This document shows positions 16,961-24,697 of a stretch of DNA of 24,800 bases, piece after piece. Both the position numbers and the translations under genes were made by a program. Origin of the DNA: Chrysochromulina tobinii (taxonomy: Eukaryota; Haptophyta; Prymnesiales; Chrysochromulinaceae); NCBI GenBank assembly GCA_001275005.1, contig JWZX01002620.1, forward strand, positions 1 to 24,800, given 5' to 3'. How positions within the stretch are numbered: position 1 is the stretch's first letter; each line of letters begins with the position of its first letter. The notes below the pieces were generated by a model that was given only the letters and a program-made list of their open reading frames with translations, ran no database searches and had not been told where the DNA came from.

Positions 16961-18206
16961 TCATGGGTACGTCAACATCGGCAGGCTCACGGCCGCCGCA
17001 ACGCAAAGCACGCCGAGCGCCGCCGCCGCGACAGCGCCAAAGCCCGTCATGCAGTTTCGCCACTCGAGGCCCGCCGCCTTCCCAAAGGCAAAGCGCGGGC
17101 TCCAGCTTGGGCTGCCGCTGCCCCTCGACCATGCGCTCGACATGGCGCTCCAAAAGGCCGAGTCTGGCGAGCCCACGCGCGCCCGGCGCGGCGCGTCGTC
17201 GGGCGCGTCATCGTGCGCGTCGTCGGCTTCGCGCGCTGGCCCGGGCGGCACGGCCCACCAGGCAGGGGAGTTGGCGTCCCTGTCGGGCTGCTTGAGGTGG
17301 CGGAGGGGCACGGCGGCGGCGTGGTACCAGCGCATCCACGCCGCGGCGACGCCCATCACGACGCCCTCTCGGAGGGCGCGTGAAGCCCCCGTCGAGGCCG
17401 AGCCCGAAGACCAAAACCGAGCGTGACGCTCCGCCACTCGTCTGTGGAGCGACTCCGCGGCGCGCACCTGTGGGGAGAGGAGAGCGCCGTGCTGAGCACT
17501 TGCATGCGCGCCGCCCCGCCACACGTCTGTGGAGCGACTCCGCGGCGCGCACCCGCTCTGCGGTGGTCTCGCTGTAGCAGCGCGCGCGCGCGCACTGCGT
17601 CTCGGCGCGCCTCTGGGCCTTCCGGCGTGCGCGCTTCGTCAGCGGCATCGGCGCCTCGACCGCCGCGCCGCTGCCGCCCTCGGGTGCCTCGGGTGCCTCG
17701 CCGCCGTAGGCACTGAACACGCTGTCGGCTGACGGCACTGCGGCAGGTGTCAAGGTGAGCGTTCGTGCAAAGGTCTCGCTACTCTCAAAGGCGAGGGTCA
17801 CGAGCTGCTCGAGCGGGCGCTGCACACCACCGAGGTATGCCTCCGACGCATCCAGGGGCAGCTCGCGCCGGCACCGCTGCCGAAGGAGATGGTCCGAGGT
17901 CACGACGCGCAGCTCGTGAGGGTCGGCCGACAGCAGCGCATCGACGGCACTGACGATCAGTGTGTCCGCGTCCGCGTCGCCTGAGAAGGCGACGGCCAGC
18001 GTTGCTGACAGCGCAAAGGCCTCTTGGCGAAGGCCGTGGTCGATGGCTAGCACCACGAGCGGCGGCAAGCGGCGCGCGGTTTCGAGCGAGGCGGCCCAGC
18101 GCCGGATCGCTTCGCAAAACAAGCTCAGCTCCGGGAAGTTGCACGCGCCACGGATGTTCATGCAGTCCAGCAGCCAAACGTCGCGCCCGCTGAGGCACGA
18201 GTTCAT
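16961..18206 (-). CDS. PIN/NYN-like ribonuclease-type protein with C-terminal membrane anchor, two exons
   Basis: Predicted exons are 18206-17553 and 17467-16961, about 386 residues. The frame is open to 18254, where only GTG is available, so I start at the ATG at 18206. The N-terminal 130 residues fit a PIN/NYN nuclease fold: VWLLDCMNIRG (first acidic residue plus Asn), PLVVLAIDHG, VAFSGDADADTLIVSAV (acidic cluster) and HELRVVTSDHLLRQRC. Such domains cut RNA with a metal ion held by three or four acidic residues. A linker with a basic stretch (TKRARRKAQRRAE) follows. The last 30 residues hold a hydrophobic segment (GFGAVAAAALGVLCVAAAVSL), which would anchor the protein to a membrane with the nuclease in the cytosol; this is inferred. 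Intron C removes a frameshift that would otherwise lose the anchor. Confidence 0.7.
17468..17552 (-). mobile_element. Introner-like element C (PIN-gene intron)
   Basis: This is an 85-bp intron whose first 37 nt (17552-17516) match the head of the next exon (17467-17431) at 36 positions. The interior contains GCATGCAAGTGCTCAGCACG, GCGC, a C/T-rich run and CCCCACAG, one base different from element B over 20. Splicing joins ETTAER to VRAAESLHRRVAER in phase 0. The near-perfect duplication suggests a recent insertion. Confidence 0.8.
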
Positions 18207-18361
18207 TGAAAGAGAGAGGAGGTGGTCCTCGTGTGAAAGCGCCGCGTCGAGCACATTCTTTGATCATGAAATACTCTTGTTCTCTGAGAACGTGAGTGAG
18301 TACACCGGTATATCGAAATCTGGCTCCACCCCGCACCCGCGCGCAGCTACCTTCATGTCCG

Positions 18362-18575
18362 TCACGTGAAACGGTTGCGAGGGCCGTGCAGAGAGTGTGT
18401 GGCTACGCCTGCGTGCGCTGCCGCCATGTGCGCGTTCAGATGCTGCCGCCACTGGCGTTGGAGAGCTTCGGTCATCGACTGCAGCGCTGGGTTGACGCCT
18501 GCAGCCGAGGGCGCATTCGCGAGCGGAGCGGCGCGGGGGAGTTGGGGCTCGCCGGCATGCAGCACGGGCAGAGTG

Positions 18576-18607
<32 letters not shown>

Positions 18608-19582
18608 CGGCAGCTTCGCTTCGCTTGCCGAGCGCGCCTGGCTCAGCTCTTCCATATAAGTCGCGAAGCCACTCCCAAAGCGTCGGGCCGAGTGCATCCC
18701 AGGCGCCCTCTCCACCCCTCCGCCAGGAGTCCGAGCTTGACGAAATGCATCAGCACCGGGTGAGGCGGGGATGGCCGGCAGCTTGCGCGGCTCACGATCC
18801 ATCTTGAACAGCTCGAGCTCCTTTTCCAGCCGATGCATCCGCTGCTGCGCCTCCGCTAGCTGCCGTCGGCTCGTGCCCAACTCGTGAGTGACGCGCCGCA
18901 TGCCCTCCAGCGTTTCGTCAAGTTCGTGCGATTTGGACGCGGCGGCACGCTGCGCTGCGAGTGTCACCTCGCGCAATCTCGAGTGCTCGGTCGCCCACGT
19001 CGCCTGCGCGCGCTTGGCGGTGCGCACGGCCGCGGCGACCACGCCGCTCGCAGCCGGCCTGCGTCGCAGGTACAGCTCCTCCTCGGCTTTCGTTGGGGCG
19101 AGCTCTGCACGCCGACGAGCGGCCCCGATGGCGTCCTCGAAGGAGTCGGCGTCGCTGGCGAGCGCTTCGGTGAGCGCCCTGCTCACGAGCTGCTCCAGCT
19201 CTTCATCAGTAGGCGGCGGCGGCGGCGGCGGCGCAGCAGCAGCAGCAGCAGCTTCGGCAGGGGCCGGTCGGCCCGCCTTGAGCTCCTTCTGCGCGGCCCT
19301 GAGCAGGCCATTCAGCCTCTCGATCTCCTTGCTCTGCCCATCGATGAACGCATTGAGTCGCTCAATTTCGTTGCTGTCGATCAACCCATTCAGGCGCTCG
19401 ATCTCGCTGCTTTGCACTTTGATGACCCCGCTCAGGCGATCGAGCTCGCAGCCCTGCTCCAAATTGTCGATGCGGAGCCCGTCGAGCTCAGTCTGCAGAC
19501 CGCGCATGAGGCCGTCGGTGACCGATGCTGAAATGGGTGGCACGCCCGATGCAACAACGGGAGCCGTGTCCGTGCACGCCAT
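18362..19582 (-). CDS. Coiled-coil protein of unknown function
   Basis: The single exon of 406 residues starts at ATG 19582. Residues 30-100 form a leucine-rich heptad region with repeated EIERLNGLI and EIERLNAFI units. A poly-Ala/poly-Pro stretch follows, then two further helical segments (EELEQLVSRALTEALASDADSFED; RVTHELGTSRRQLAEAQQRMHRLEKELE). A run of about twelve prolines precedes a C-terminal helix (LQSMTEALQRQWRQHLNAHM). No catalytic domain is visible. A scaffold or cytoskeletal role would be typical for such architecture but is not shown. It diverges from the thioredoxin-UBA gene across a gap of 246 bp. Confidence 0.65.
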
Positions 19583-19828
19583 TCCGATCGATGGCGGGCA
19601 GCCAGGGCTCGACGGTACCTGCGTCCAGAGTCAGTTCGTCTCCTTCATGAATGAATCGTCCGCGGAAGTCAAGTCAAGTCAAGAAAGTATCGATCAAAAA
19701 GTGAATGAAAACGGTGAAAGAATCGAAACGAACCTGGATTCCCGCATGCGGATTTCTGGTCAATGTTTGACTTGTCTTGACTTGTCTCATGTTTGCGAGC
19801 GCTCCATCCATCGACCGACTCGGCACCA
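19583..19828. promoter_or_regulatory. Divergent promoter with TTGACTTG repeats
   Basis: The gap between the coiled-coil start and the thioredoxin-UBA start contains three head-to-tail AAGTC units at 19666-19683 and, about 80 bp further, the opposite-strand motif TTGACTTGTCTTGACTTG (inside 19760-19784). Together they form an imperfect inverted pair. The 25-nt segment 19760-19784 recurs with two mismatches at 20999-21023, just before the start of the PARP gene. Confidence 0.6.
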
Positions 19829-20623
19829 ATGCGCCAGATCGCCACCAAAGACGAGTTCGACGCACTCCTCGCGCAGAACTCCGCCTCGTCGACCACCACC
19901 TTTGTCGACTTCACGGCCACGTGGTGTGGCCCTTGCCAAAGGATCGGCCCAATCTTCGAAGCCCTCGCCAAGGAGTTCCCACAGGCGACCTTCGTCAAGG
20001 TCGATGTAGACGAAAATCAGGAGACAGCCGCCGCGTACGCCGTGCGCGCCATGCCCACCTTTCAGACGTTCGTCAAGAAGAACAAGGTCGACGATCTGAC
20101 TGGCGCCGATGAAGCGGGCCTGCGGGCGATGGTCATGAAGCACGCCGGGAGCAAGTTTGTGGGCGCGGGCCACACCCTCGGCGGCGGCAGCGCGACGGCC
20201 ACGACGGCGGGCATGACCGATCGCGAGAAGCGTCTCGCAGCTCTCGAGCGGCGTGGCCTCGGCGGTGGCAGCGGGAGCAGCGACGCACCGCCTCTCGATC
20301 ACTCATCGAAGCCACAGGCGGTTGCCGCTGCGGCTTCCGCCATTGCGCCTGCCGCTTCGGCCAGCGCGCCTCCGGCTCCGCCGCCCGCGCCCGTGCCCAT
20401 GCCGGCCTCGGCACAGCCCGTATCGGCACCAGCGCCTGCCGCACCACCGCCGCCCGCTGCCCCGCCAATGGCGCCGCCGCCAGTTCTGTCCGCTGTGTCG
20501 CCCGCTGCGGGGGCGATCGCGCAGCTGCAGGCCATGGGATTCGCCGACGTCGAGGCCATCAAGCTGGCGCTCGAGGCATCGAATGGCGATGTCGAACAGG
20601 CGCTCGCGTTGCTCGTTGAGTAA
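19829..20623 (+). CDS. Thioredoxin-domain protein with C-terminal UBA domain
   Basis: The single exon of 264 residues starts at the ATG at 19829. Residues 1-105 are a complete thioredoxin domain with the intact redox motif WCGPC (Cys 33 and 36), VDVDENQETAAAYAV and the cis-proline strand AMPTFQTF. A middle part with GMTDREKRLAALERRG and a Pro/Ala-rich linker of about 70 residues follow. The last 36 residues (AIAQLQAMGFADVEAIKLALE, then NGDVEQALALLVE) are a UBA domain, which binds ubiquitin in known proteins. A disulfide reductase directed to ubiquitylated clients is inferred. No leader is seen, so a cytosolic or nuclear location is likely. The UBA end and 3' flank are duplicated in the next gene. 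Confidence 0.85.
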   Translation: MRQIATKDEFDALLAQNSASSTTTFVDFTATWCGPCQRIGPIFEALAKEFPQATFVKVDVDENQETAAAYAVRAMPTFQTFVKKNKVDDLTGADEAGLRAMVMKHAGSKFVGAGHTLGGGSATATTAGMTDREKRLAALERRGLGGGSGSSDAPPLDHSSKPQAVAAAASAIAPAASASAPPAPPPAPVPMPASAQPVSAPAPAAPPPPAAPPMAPPPVLSAVSPAAGAIAQLQAMGFADVEAIKLALEASNGDVEQALALLVE

Positions 20624-20955
20624 TGGAGACGGGGCTGCCAAGAACGGGCATGGATGAAGCGTGATGAGCTTGCATGCGTGCGCGAGGGAAAGAGAGTGTG
20701 AAAGTTGCCTCTTTTGCGCGCTCGTCCATGACGGTATCCGCGGTATCTGCGTCCGAGTCTGTGTGCATCGGATCGCCTCGTGCGCGGCGCCCTCTTGTCG
20801 TGTGGCTTCGTTTCGCCGCGTCCCGGCTACATTGTAGGACGGAGACGGGCGGGGACTGTTTATACTGTCCCCTCCGTCCGCGACGACAGAGCGGGGCGTC
20901 GAGCGATTTTGGATTTCTGATTATCCCGTACCACATACCGACGCTCCTAATAACG
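20515..20955 (+). repeat. Segmental duplication, copy 1 (UBA end plus 3' flank)
   Basis: Bases 20515-20829 match 22619-22933 almost exactly at a constant offset of 2104. This covers the UBA coding end, the stop codon and about 200 bp of flank. Similarity continues with gaps to about 20955 (ACCGACGCTCCTAATA). The rest of the gap up to the PARP gene is not otherwise explained. No gene lies between 20624 and 21035. Confidence 0.9.
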
Positions 20956-21035
20956 TCAAGTCGGAACGTGTACAGTATTGTACCCGACAGGCGGCTTGTC
21001 AGTGCTTGACTTGTCTTGACTTGCGCCAATGCTGT

Positions 21036-22727
21036 ATGCTCACGGAGGAGCTCGTTTCCGTGTTGAAGCTGTACGACTTGAACGGAGATGGCGTGTTTGA
21101 CTTCGATGAGTTCATCCAACTCGTAAGCGATCTGCTCTGTCTCCGTGACGGCGAGCTCTCAGCTCCGCCTCAAGCGGGGCGCAATCTTGCCGTGGTCCTT
21201 GCAAAGCAAATTCCGGGCCCGGCACGAGACACGATCGAAGTGGCAGATCTTGTTGAGCTGGACGGTCGCTGGGCGAGCCTCATCACGCAACCTGACATGG
21301 TGGCCGCCGGCGGTGACGGGCTGCGGTCGCTCAGCGATCAAAGTCTCCACAGAGATCTGAAGGATCTTCGTGCCCAACGAGTGGTATGGGTGGTGACGCT
21401 GTACGACTTGAACGGAGATGGCGTGTTTGACTTCGATGAGTTCATCCAACTCGTAAGCGATCTGCTCTGTCTCCGTGACGGCGTGCTCTTAGCTCCGCCT
21501 CAAGCGGGGCGCAATCTTGCCGTGGTCCTTGCAAAGCAAATTCCGGGCCCGGCACGAGACACGATCGAAGTGGCAGATCTTGTTGAGCTGGACGGTCGCT
21601 GGGCGAGCCTCATCACGCAACCTGACATGGTGGCCGCCGGCGGTGACGGGCTGCGGTCGCTCAGCGATCAAAGACTCAGCAGAGATCTGGAGGATCTTCA
21701 TCGGCTGCGCGCAGTCCCGCCGCCGCCGCCACCGCCACCATCCGACACCGTACTCCTCGCCCCCGGCGCGCCACTCGCGCAACTCCATGCCTTTCCTGGG
21801 GACTACGATACGCCTCCGCCGTACTGGAGCCACCCCGGCAGCCAGGACGGGCTCCAGCAAGAGCTGCGTCCAGAGTCACCCGTCTTTCAAGAAGTACTCC
21901 AGATGCTTTGCGACTCCGGGACGGATCCGGCCTCGCGTCGCCGAACGGATCTGGCCTCGCGTCGCCTCTCGGCTATCTACTGCGTCGAGAACCGGGGCTT
22001 CTTCCGCGAGTACCAGGCGCGTCGGACGACGATGTTAAGCCTTCCGCGACTGAACGAGCGCTGGCTGTGGCACGGCACGGACGAGAAGTCAATCCCGCTC
22101 ATCCTTGCCAACGGATTCTTGCGTGACTTCAACACGCGCGGCGCGCATGGAAAGGGTGTGTACTTTGCCCGGCAGGCGGCTTACTCACTCTCGCCCAGGT
22201 ACTCGAAGATCGACCCCGACACCGGCGAGCACTACCTCCTCCTGTGCCGCGTGCTCATGGGCGAGGCATGCGTCGGCAGTTCAGGGATGGAGCGGCCCAC
22301 ACAGAAGCCAAACAGCAACGCGATGCACGAGAGTATGGTCGACCGGCTACCTGTAGAGCAGAGCCAGATCGTCGTACTCTCCGCAGGCAGCGACAAGCAG
22401 GCCTACCCCGAGTTCGTCCTCAAGTTCCAGAAAAGAGATGAAGGTGGCGGAGGCGGTGGTGGCGGCGGCTCACGGGCGCCTGCGCCCGCTTTGGCTGCGT
22501 CGTCCGGGTTCAGTCTTGGAACTCCTGGTCTCGCCCGGCCCGACCTGATCGCTCTCCAGCACGGCAGCCGAGGAGGCGGCGGCAGCGGGAGCAGCGACGC
22601 ACCGCCTCTCGATCACAGGATCGCGCAGCTGCAGGCCATGGGATTCGCCGACGTCGAGGCCATCAAGCAGGCGCTCGAGGCATCGAATGGCGATGTCGAA
22701 CAGGCGCTCGCGTTGCTCGTTGAGTAA
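21036..22727 (+). CDS. EF-hand / PARP-type ADP-ribosyltransferase / UBA protein
   Basis: The 563-residue frame starts at the ATG at 21036; the open frame begins at a TTG further up. Two EF-hand loops of canonical form (DLNGDGVFDFDE, residues 14-25 and 124-135) sit in a 110-residue module present twice in tandem. A proline run precedes the PARP catalytic domain: RWLWHGTDEKSIPLILANGF (His about 346), GAHGKGVYFARQAAYS (Tyr about 376 and 383), LLCRVLMGEA and QAYPEFVLKF. It would transfer ADP-ribose from NAD. By eye the third triad position, Glu in PARP1 and tankyrase, falls on the Gln of SQIVVL, so single-unit transfer is more likely than chains. A Gly-rich linker and a UBA domain like that of the preceding gene end the protein. 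Calcium control is inferred from the EF-hands. Confidence 0.85.
   Translation: MLTEELVSVLKLYDLNGDGVFDFDEFIQLVSDLLCLRDGELSAPPQAGRNLAVVLAKQIPGPARDTIEVADLVELDGRWASLITQPDMVAAGGDGLRSLSDQSLHRDLKDLRAQRVVWVVTLYDLNGDGVFDFDEFIQLVSDLLCLRDGVLLAPPQAGRNLAVVLAKQIPGPARDTIEVADLVELDGRWASLITQPDMVAAGGDGLRSLSDQRLSRDLEDLHRLRAVPPPPPPPPSDTVLLAPGAPLAQLHAFPGDYDTPPPYWSHPGSQDGLQQELRPESPVFQEVLQMLCDSGTDPASRRRTDLASRRLSAIYCVENRGFFREYQARRTTMLSLPRLNERWLWHGTDEKSIPLILANGFLRDFNTRGAHGKGVYFARQAAYSLSPRYSKIDPDTGEHYLLLCRVLMGEACVGSSGMERPTQKPNSNAMHESMVDRLPVEQSQIVVLSAGSDKQAYPEFVLKFQKRDEGGGGGGGGGSRAPAPALAASSGFSLGTPGLARPDLIALQHGSRGGGGSGSSDAPPLDHRIAQLQAMGFADVEAIKQALEASNGDVEQALALLVE
21069..21369 (+). repeat. Internal tandem duplication in the PARP gene, copy 1
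   Basis: About 301 bp here match 21399-21699 with only a handful of substitutions, at a period of 330 bp (110 codons), so the reading frame is kept. It encodes an EF-hand loop and a downstream segment containing AKQIPGPARDTIEVADLVEL. Differences cluster just after the loop (GELSAPP against GVLLAPP) and at the end of the unit. Confidence 0.95.
21399..21699 (+). repeat. Internal tandem duplication in the PARP gene, copy 2
   Basis: Second copy of the EF-hand module. It is followed by a different sequence, the poly-Pro stretch leading to the catalytic domain, whereas copy 1 is followed by a 29-bp spacer encoding AQRVVWVVT. Confidence 0.95.
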
Positions 22728-23107
22728 TGGAGACGGGGCTGCCAAGAATGGGCATGGATGAAGCGTGATGAGCTTGCATGCGTGCGCGAGGCAAAGAGAG
22801 TGTCAAAGTTGCCTCTTTTGCGCGCTCGTCCATGACGGTATCCGCGGTATCTGCGTCCGAGTCTGTGTGCATCGGATCGCCTCGTGCGCGGCGCCCTCTT
22901 GTCGTGTGGCTTCGTTTCGCCGCGTCCCGGCTAGGGCGGAGACGGGGGACCGTCGGACTGTTGATCATGTTCGCCCCTCCGTCCGCGACGACAGAGCGGC
23001 AGCGGGCGTCGCGAGCGCGTTTTGCCCGTTTTGGGATTTCCAATTATCCCGTACACCAGCTTGCAGCTACCACATTACCACATTCGATTACCGACGCTCC
23101 TAATATC
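22619..23107 (+). repeat. Segmental duplication, copy 2 (UBA end plus 3' flank)
   Basis: Matches 20515-20955. A shared 36-nt linker just before (22581-22616 against 20267-20302) is separated from the UBA by 2 nt here but by 212 nt in the thioredoxin gene, an in-frame difference of 70 codons. The stretch 22728-23231 otherwise holds no gene. Confidence 0.9.
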
Positions 23108-23130
23108 GTATCGAAAACCTCGATACGATA
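23104..23130. terminator. Perfect 11-bp inverted repeat between convergent genes
   Basis: TATCGTATCGA (23104-23114) and TCGATACGATA (23120-23130) pair perfectly around a 5-nt loop (AAACC). It lies between the ends of the PARP gene and the LRR gene, just where the duplicated flank stops matching copy 1. A role in 3'-end formation or as a protein-binding dyad is possible. In a nuclear genome this is not a classical terminator. Confidence 0.4.
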
Positions 23131-23231
23131 CCGTGCACAGCAGACCGTGGTCCGGTCACATTTATGTTTGAACTCGGCGCCCCTAGGCTATACTGACGGT
23201 GACGCTACCTCTAAGTTCTCACAGTTGACAT

Positions 23232-24623
23232 TTAGTCGAGCCGAAAGTAGTCTTGGCAGAGGGGATGCTCCTGCCAAGGGAGCAGATCATCAAATGGCCC
23301 GCCCGTCACCGGAGTGACAAGCTGCCGCGTGACGACCACGGCCACATAAGCGTACCATGCAAGTATGTGCCTGAGCTCTGGCTGCATGTATCCACTTCCG
23401 TCCCAGTCGAAATTCGCCATCTCGTCCAAGTCTTCTTCACGGCTCATGTGCAGCTCTAGAATGTCCATTGTAAAGAAATCGACGAGGTCCTTCTCATACG
23501 TAGAATTCCAATAGAGCAAGCACCTCAAGCACGGCAATGCCTCGCGATCCAGCAAGGTGCTCAACCCAGCGTCAGTCACCTCAGCATAGGCGATGCGAAG
23601 CGTATCCAGACGCGTGCAGTGCTCTACCACGATCCGAAGCATCTCGTCAGTGAACGAGTCGCTGCTGTTCAGCTCGAGAACGAGAAGGTTGGGCACGTGA
23701 CTCACAGTTTCCAGCAGACAGGAATTCGTCAAGACGGCCCTTGGGCTGTAGTCCACGTTGAGCCACTTGAGTCTCGTCCAGTGCGACCTCGTGCGCTCTG
23801 CCGGCGGCGTTGCAGCCACTCCCTCGCTTCCGGTAATCGTCAGGACTGAGAGGGTTGGCGGCAGGGCCAGAGTCAAGTCGAGCCCATCCACACTGCACTC
23901 AAGCAAGTGCAGGCGGCGCAAGCTGCTGCAGTTGAACAGAAGGGCCACTTCTTGCGCAGCCGCATTGCGGAGGTACAGCTGCAGGATGCGCGCCGCCGCG
24001 AGGGGTCTCTCGCACACTCTGCGAATTTGCGCGGGAGGGATCTCTACGTGGAGCTGCTCGAGGTCGGGACAGGCGTCGAGAAGATCCGCCAAGGTCGAGC
24101 ACGGCCGGTCCACGTTGTTCAAGAAAGCCTCGCTCGGCATGCGCACGCGGCGCAGCTTGCTCATCTGGGCGAGCTCGGAGGCGAGCGATGCCGACCAGAG
24201 CGGGTCGGCATTCCGATAGGCCACCCAGTCCTTCAGTCCCAGGGTCTGAACATTGGGACAGCACACCCGAATCGTCCGTAGCATCTCTGAGCTGGGGTGC
24301 GGCATGAAGCTCATCTTTTCAGACCAAATCCTGCCCCGCTCGTCCCCCACGATACCGGGCGCCCACAGCACCCTGGGTTGCTGGTCAAGGCGGAGCGTGT
24401 GCACAGCCGTGCCACACCATCGCAGTGCGTGCAGTAGGCTGCTGAGCTGCGTCACGGTGATCGAGCGCGTGATGTCCGTGATCAGGTGCAGCGGGCCGCG
24501 CTGAAGTGCACGATGGGCGGCGGTACGTACCGTGCACTTTGGCACCAACCGAGGCAACTCGGGGACGGTCGAGATGCGCATCGAGCGCAGCGCGTTGCCT
24601 TTAGACAGTAATAGACAGTACAT
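23232..24623 (-). CDS. Leucine-rich repeat protein (F-box/LRR-like)
   Basis: The single exon of 463 residues starts at ATG 24623. From about residue 110 onward the protein consists of irregular LRR units: LRTIRVCCPNVQTLGLKDW, CPDLEQLHVEI, CSSLRRLHLLECSV, TRLKWLNVDYS, VPNLLVLELNSSDSFTDEML, CTRLDTLRIAYAEVTDAGL and LPCLRCLLYWNS. The CPxLxxL and Cys-containing spacing is that of the F-box/LRR (cysteine-containing) class. No F-box is evident in the first 100 residues, so either the protein lacks it or an upstream exon lies beyond the window. The C-terminus after the repeats contains a hydrophobic stretch (HILAWYAYVAVVVT). A substrate-recognition role is typical of the class but unproven here. Confidence 0.68.
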   Translation of the reverse strand: MYCLLLSKGNALRSMRISTVPELPRLVPKCTVRTAAHRALQRGPLHLITDITRSITVTQLSSLLHALRWCGTAVHTLRLDQQPRVLWAPGIVGDERGRIWSEKMSFMPHPSSEMLRTIRVCCPNVQTLGLKDWVAYRNADPLWSASLASELAQMSKLRRVRMPSEAFLNNVDRPCSTLADLLDACPDLEQLHVEIPPAQIRRVCERPLAAARILQLYLRNAAAQEVALLFNCSSLRRLHLLECSVDGLDLTLALPPTLSVLTITGSEGVAATPPAERTRSHWTRLKWLNVDYSPRAVLTNSCLLETVSHVPNLLVLELNSSDSFTDEMLRIVVEHCTRLDTLRIAYAEVTDAGLSTLLDREALPCLRCLLYWNSTYEKDLVDFFTMDILELHMSREEDLDEMANFDWDGSGYMQPELRHILAWYAYVAVVVTRQLVTPVTGGPFDDLLPWQEHPLCQDYFRLD

Positions 24624-24630
24624 AGTCCTT

Positions 24631-24697
24631 TCAGGACGCCTTCGGGCTCGAGGATGCCATGACCCTTTCAGGACGCCTTAGGGCTCAAGGGTGCCAT
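24631..24697 (-). promoter_or_regulatory. Two tandem upstream ORFs before the LRR gene
   Basis: A 37-bp direct duplication on the minus strand places two 9-codon upstream frames in series. MAPLSPKAS is encoded at 24697-24668 and MASSSPKAS at 24660-24631, each ending in TGA. The second stop lies 7 nt before the main ATG at 24623. Such frames commonly reduce translation of the main frame; transcription through this segment is assumed. Confidence 0.5.

Noticed and set aside
17208-17470. Read-through of the PIN exon-1 frame past 17470
   Set aside because: It continues in a duplicated exon head and then Arg/Pro-rich sequence; splicing of element C gives a sensible end with a membrane anchor.
20666-20680. 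GAGCTTGCATGCG in the 3' flanks of both UBA genes as further introner cores
   Set aside because: Only part of the core matches, there is no adjacent AG|GT border or exon-head duplication, and the flank has no coding exon to interrupt.
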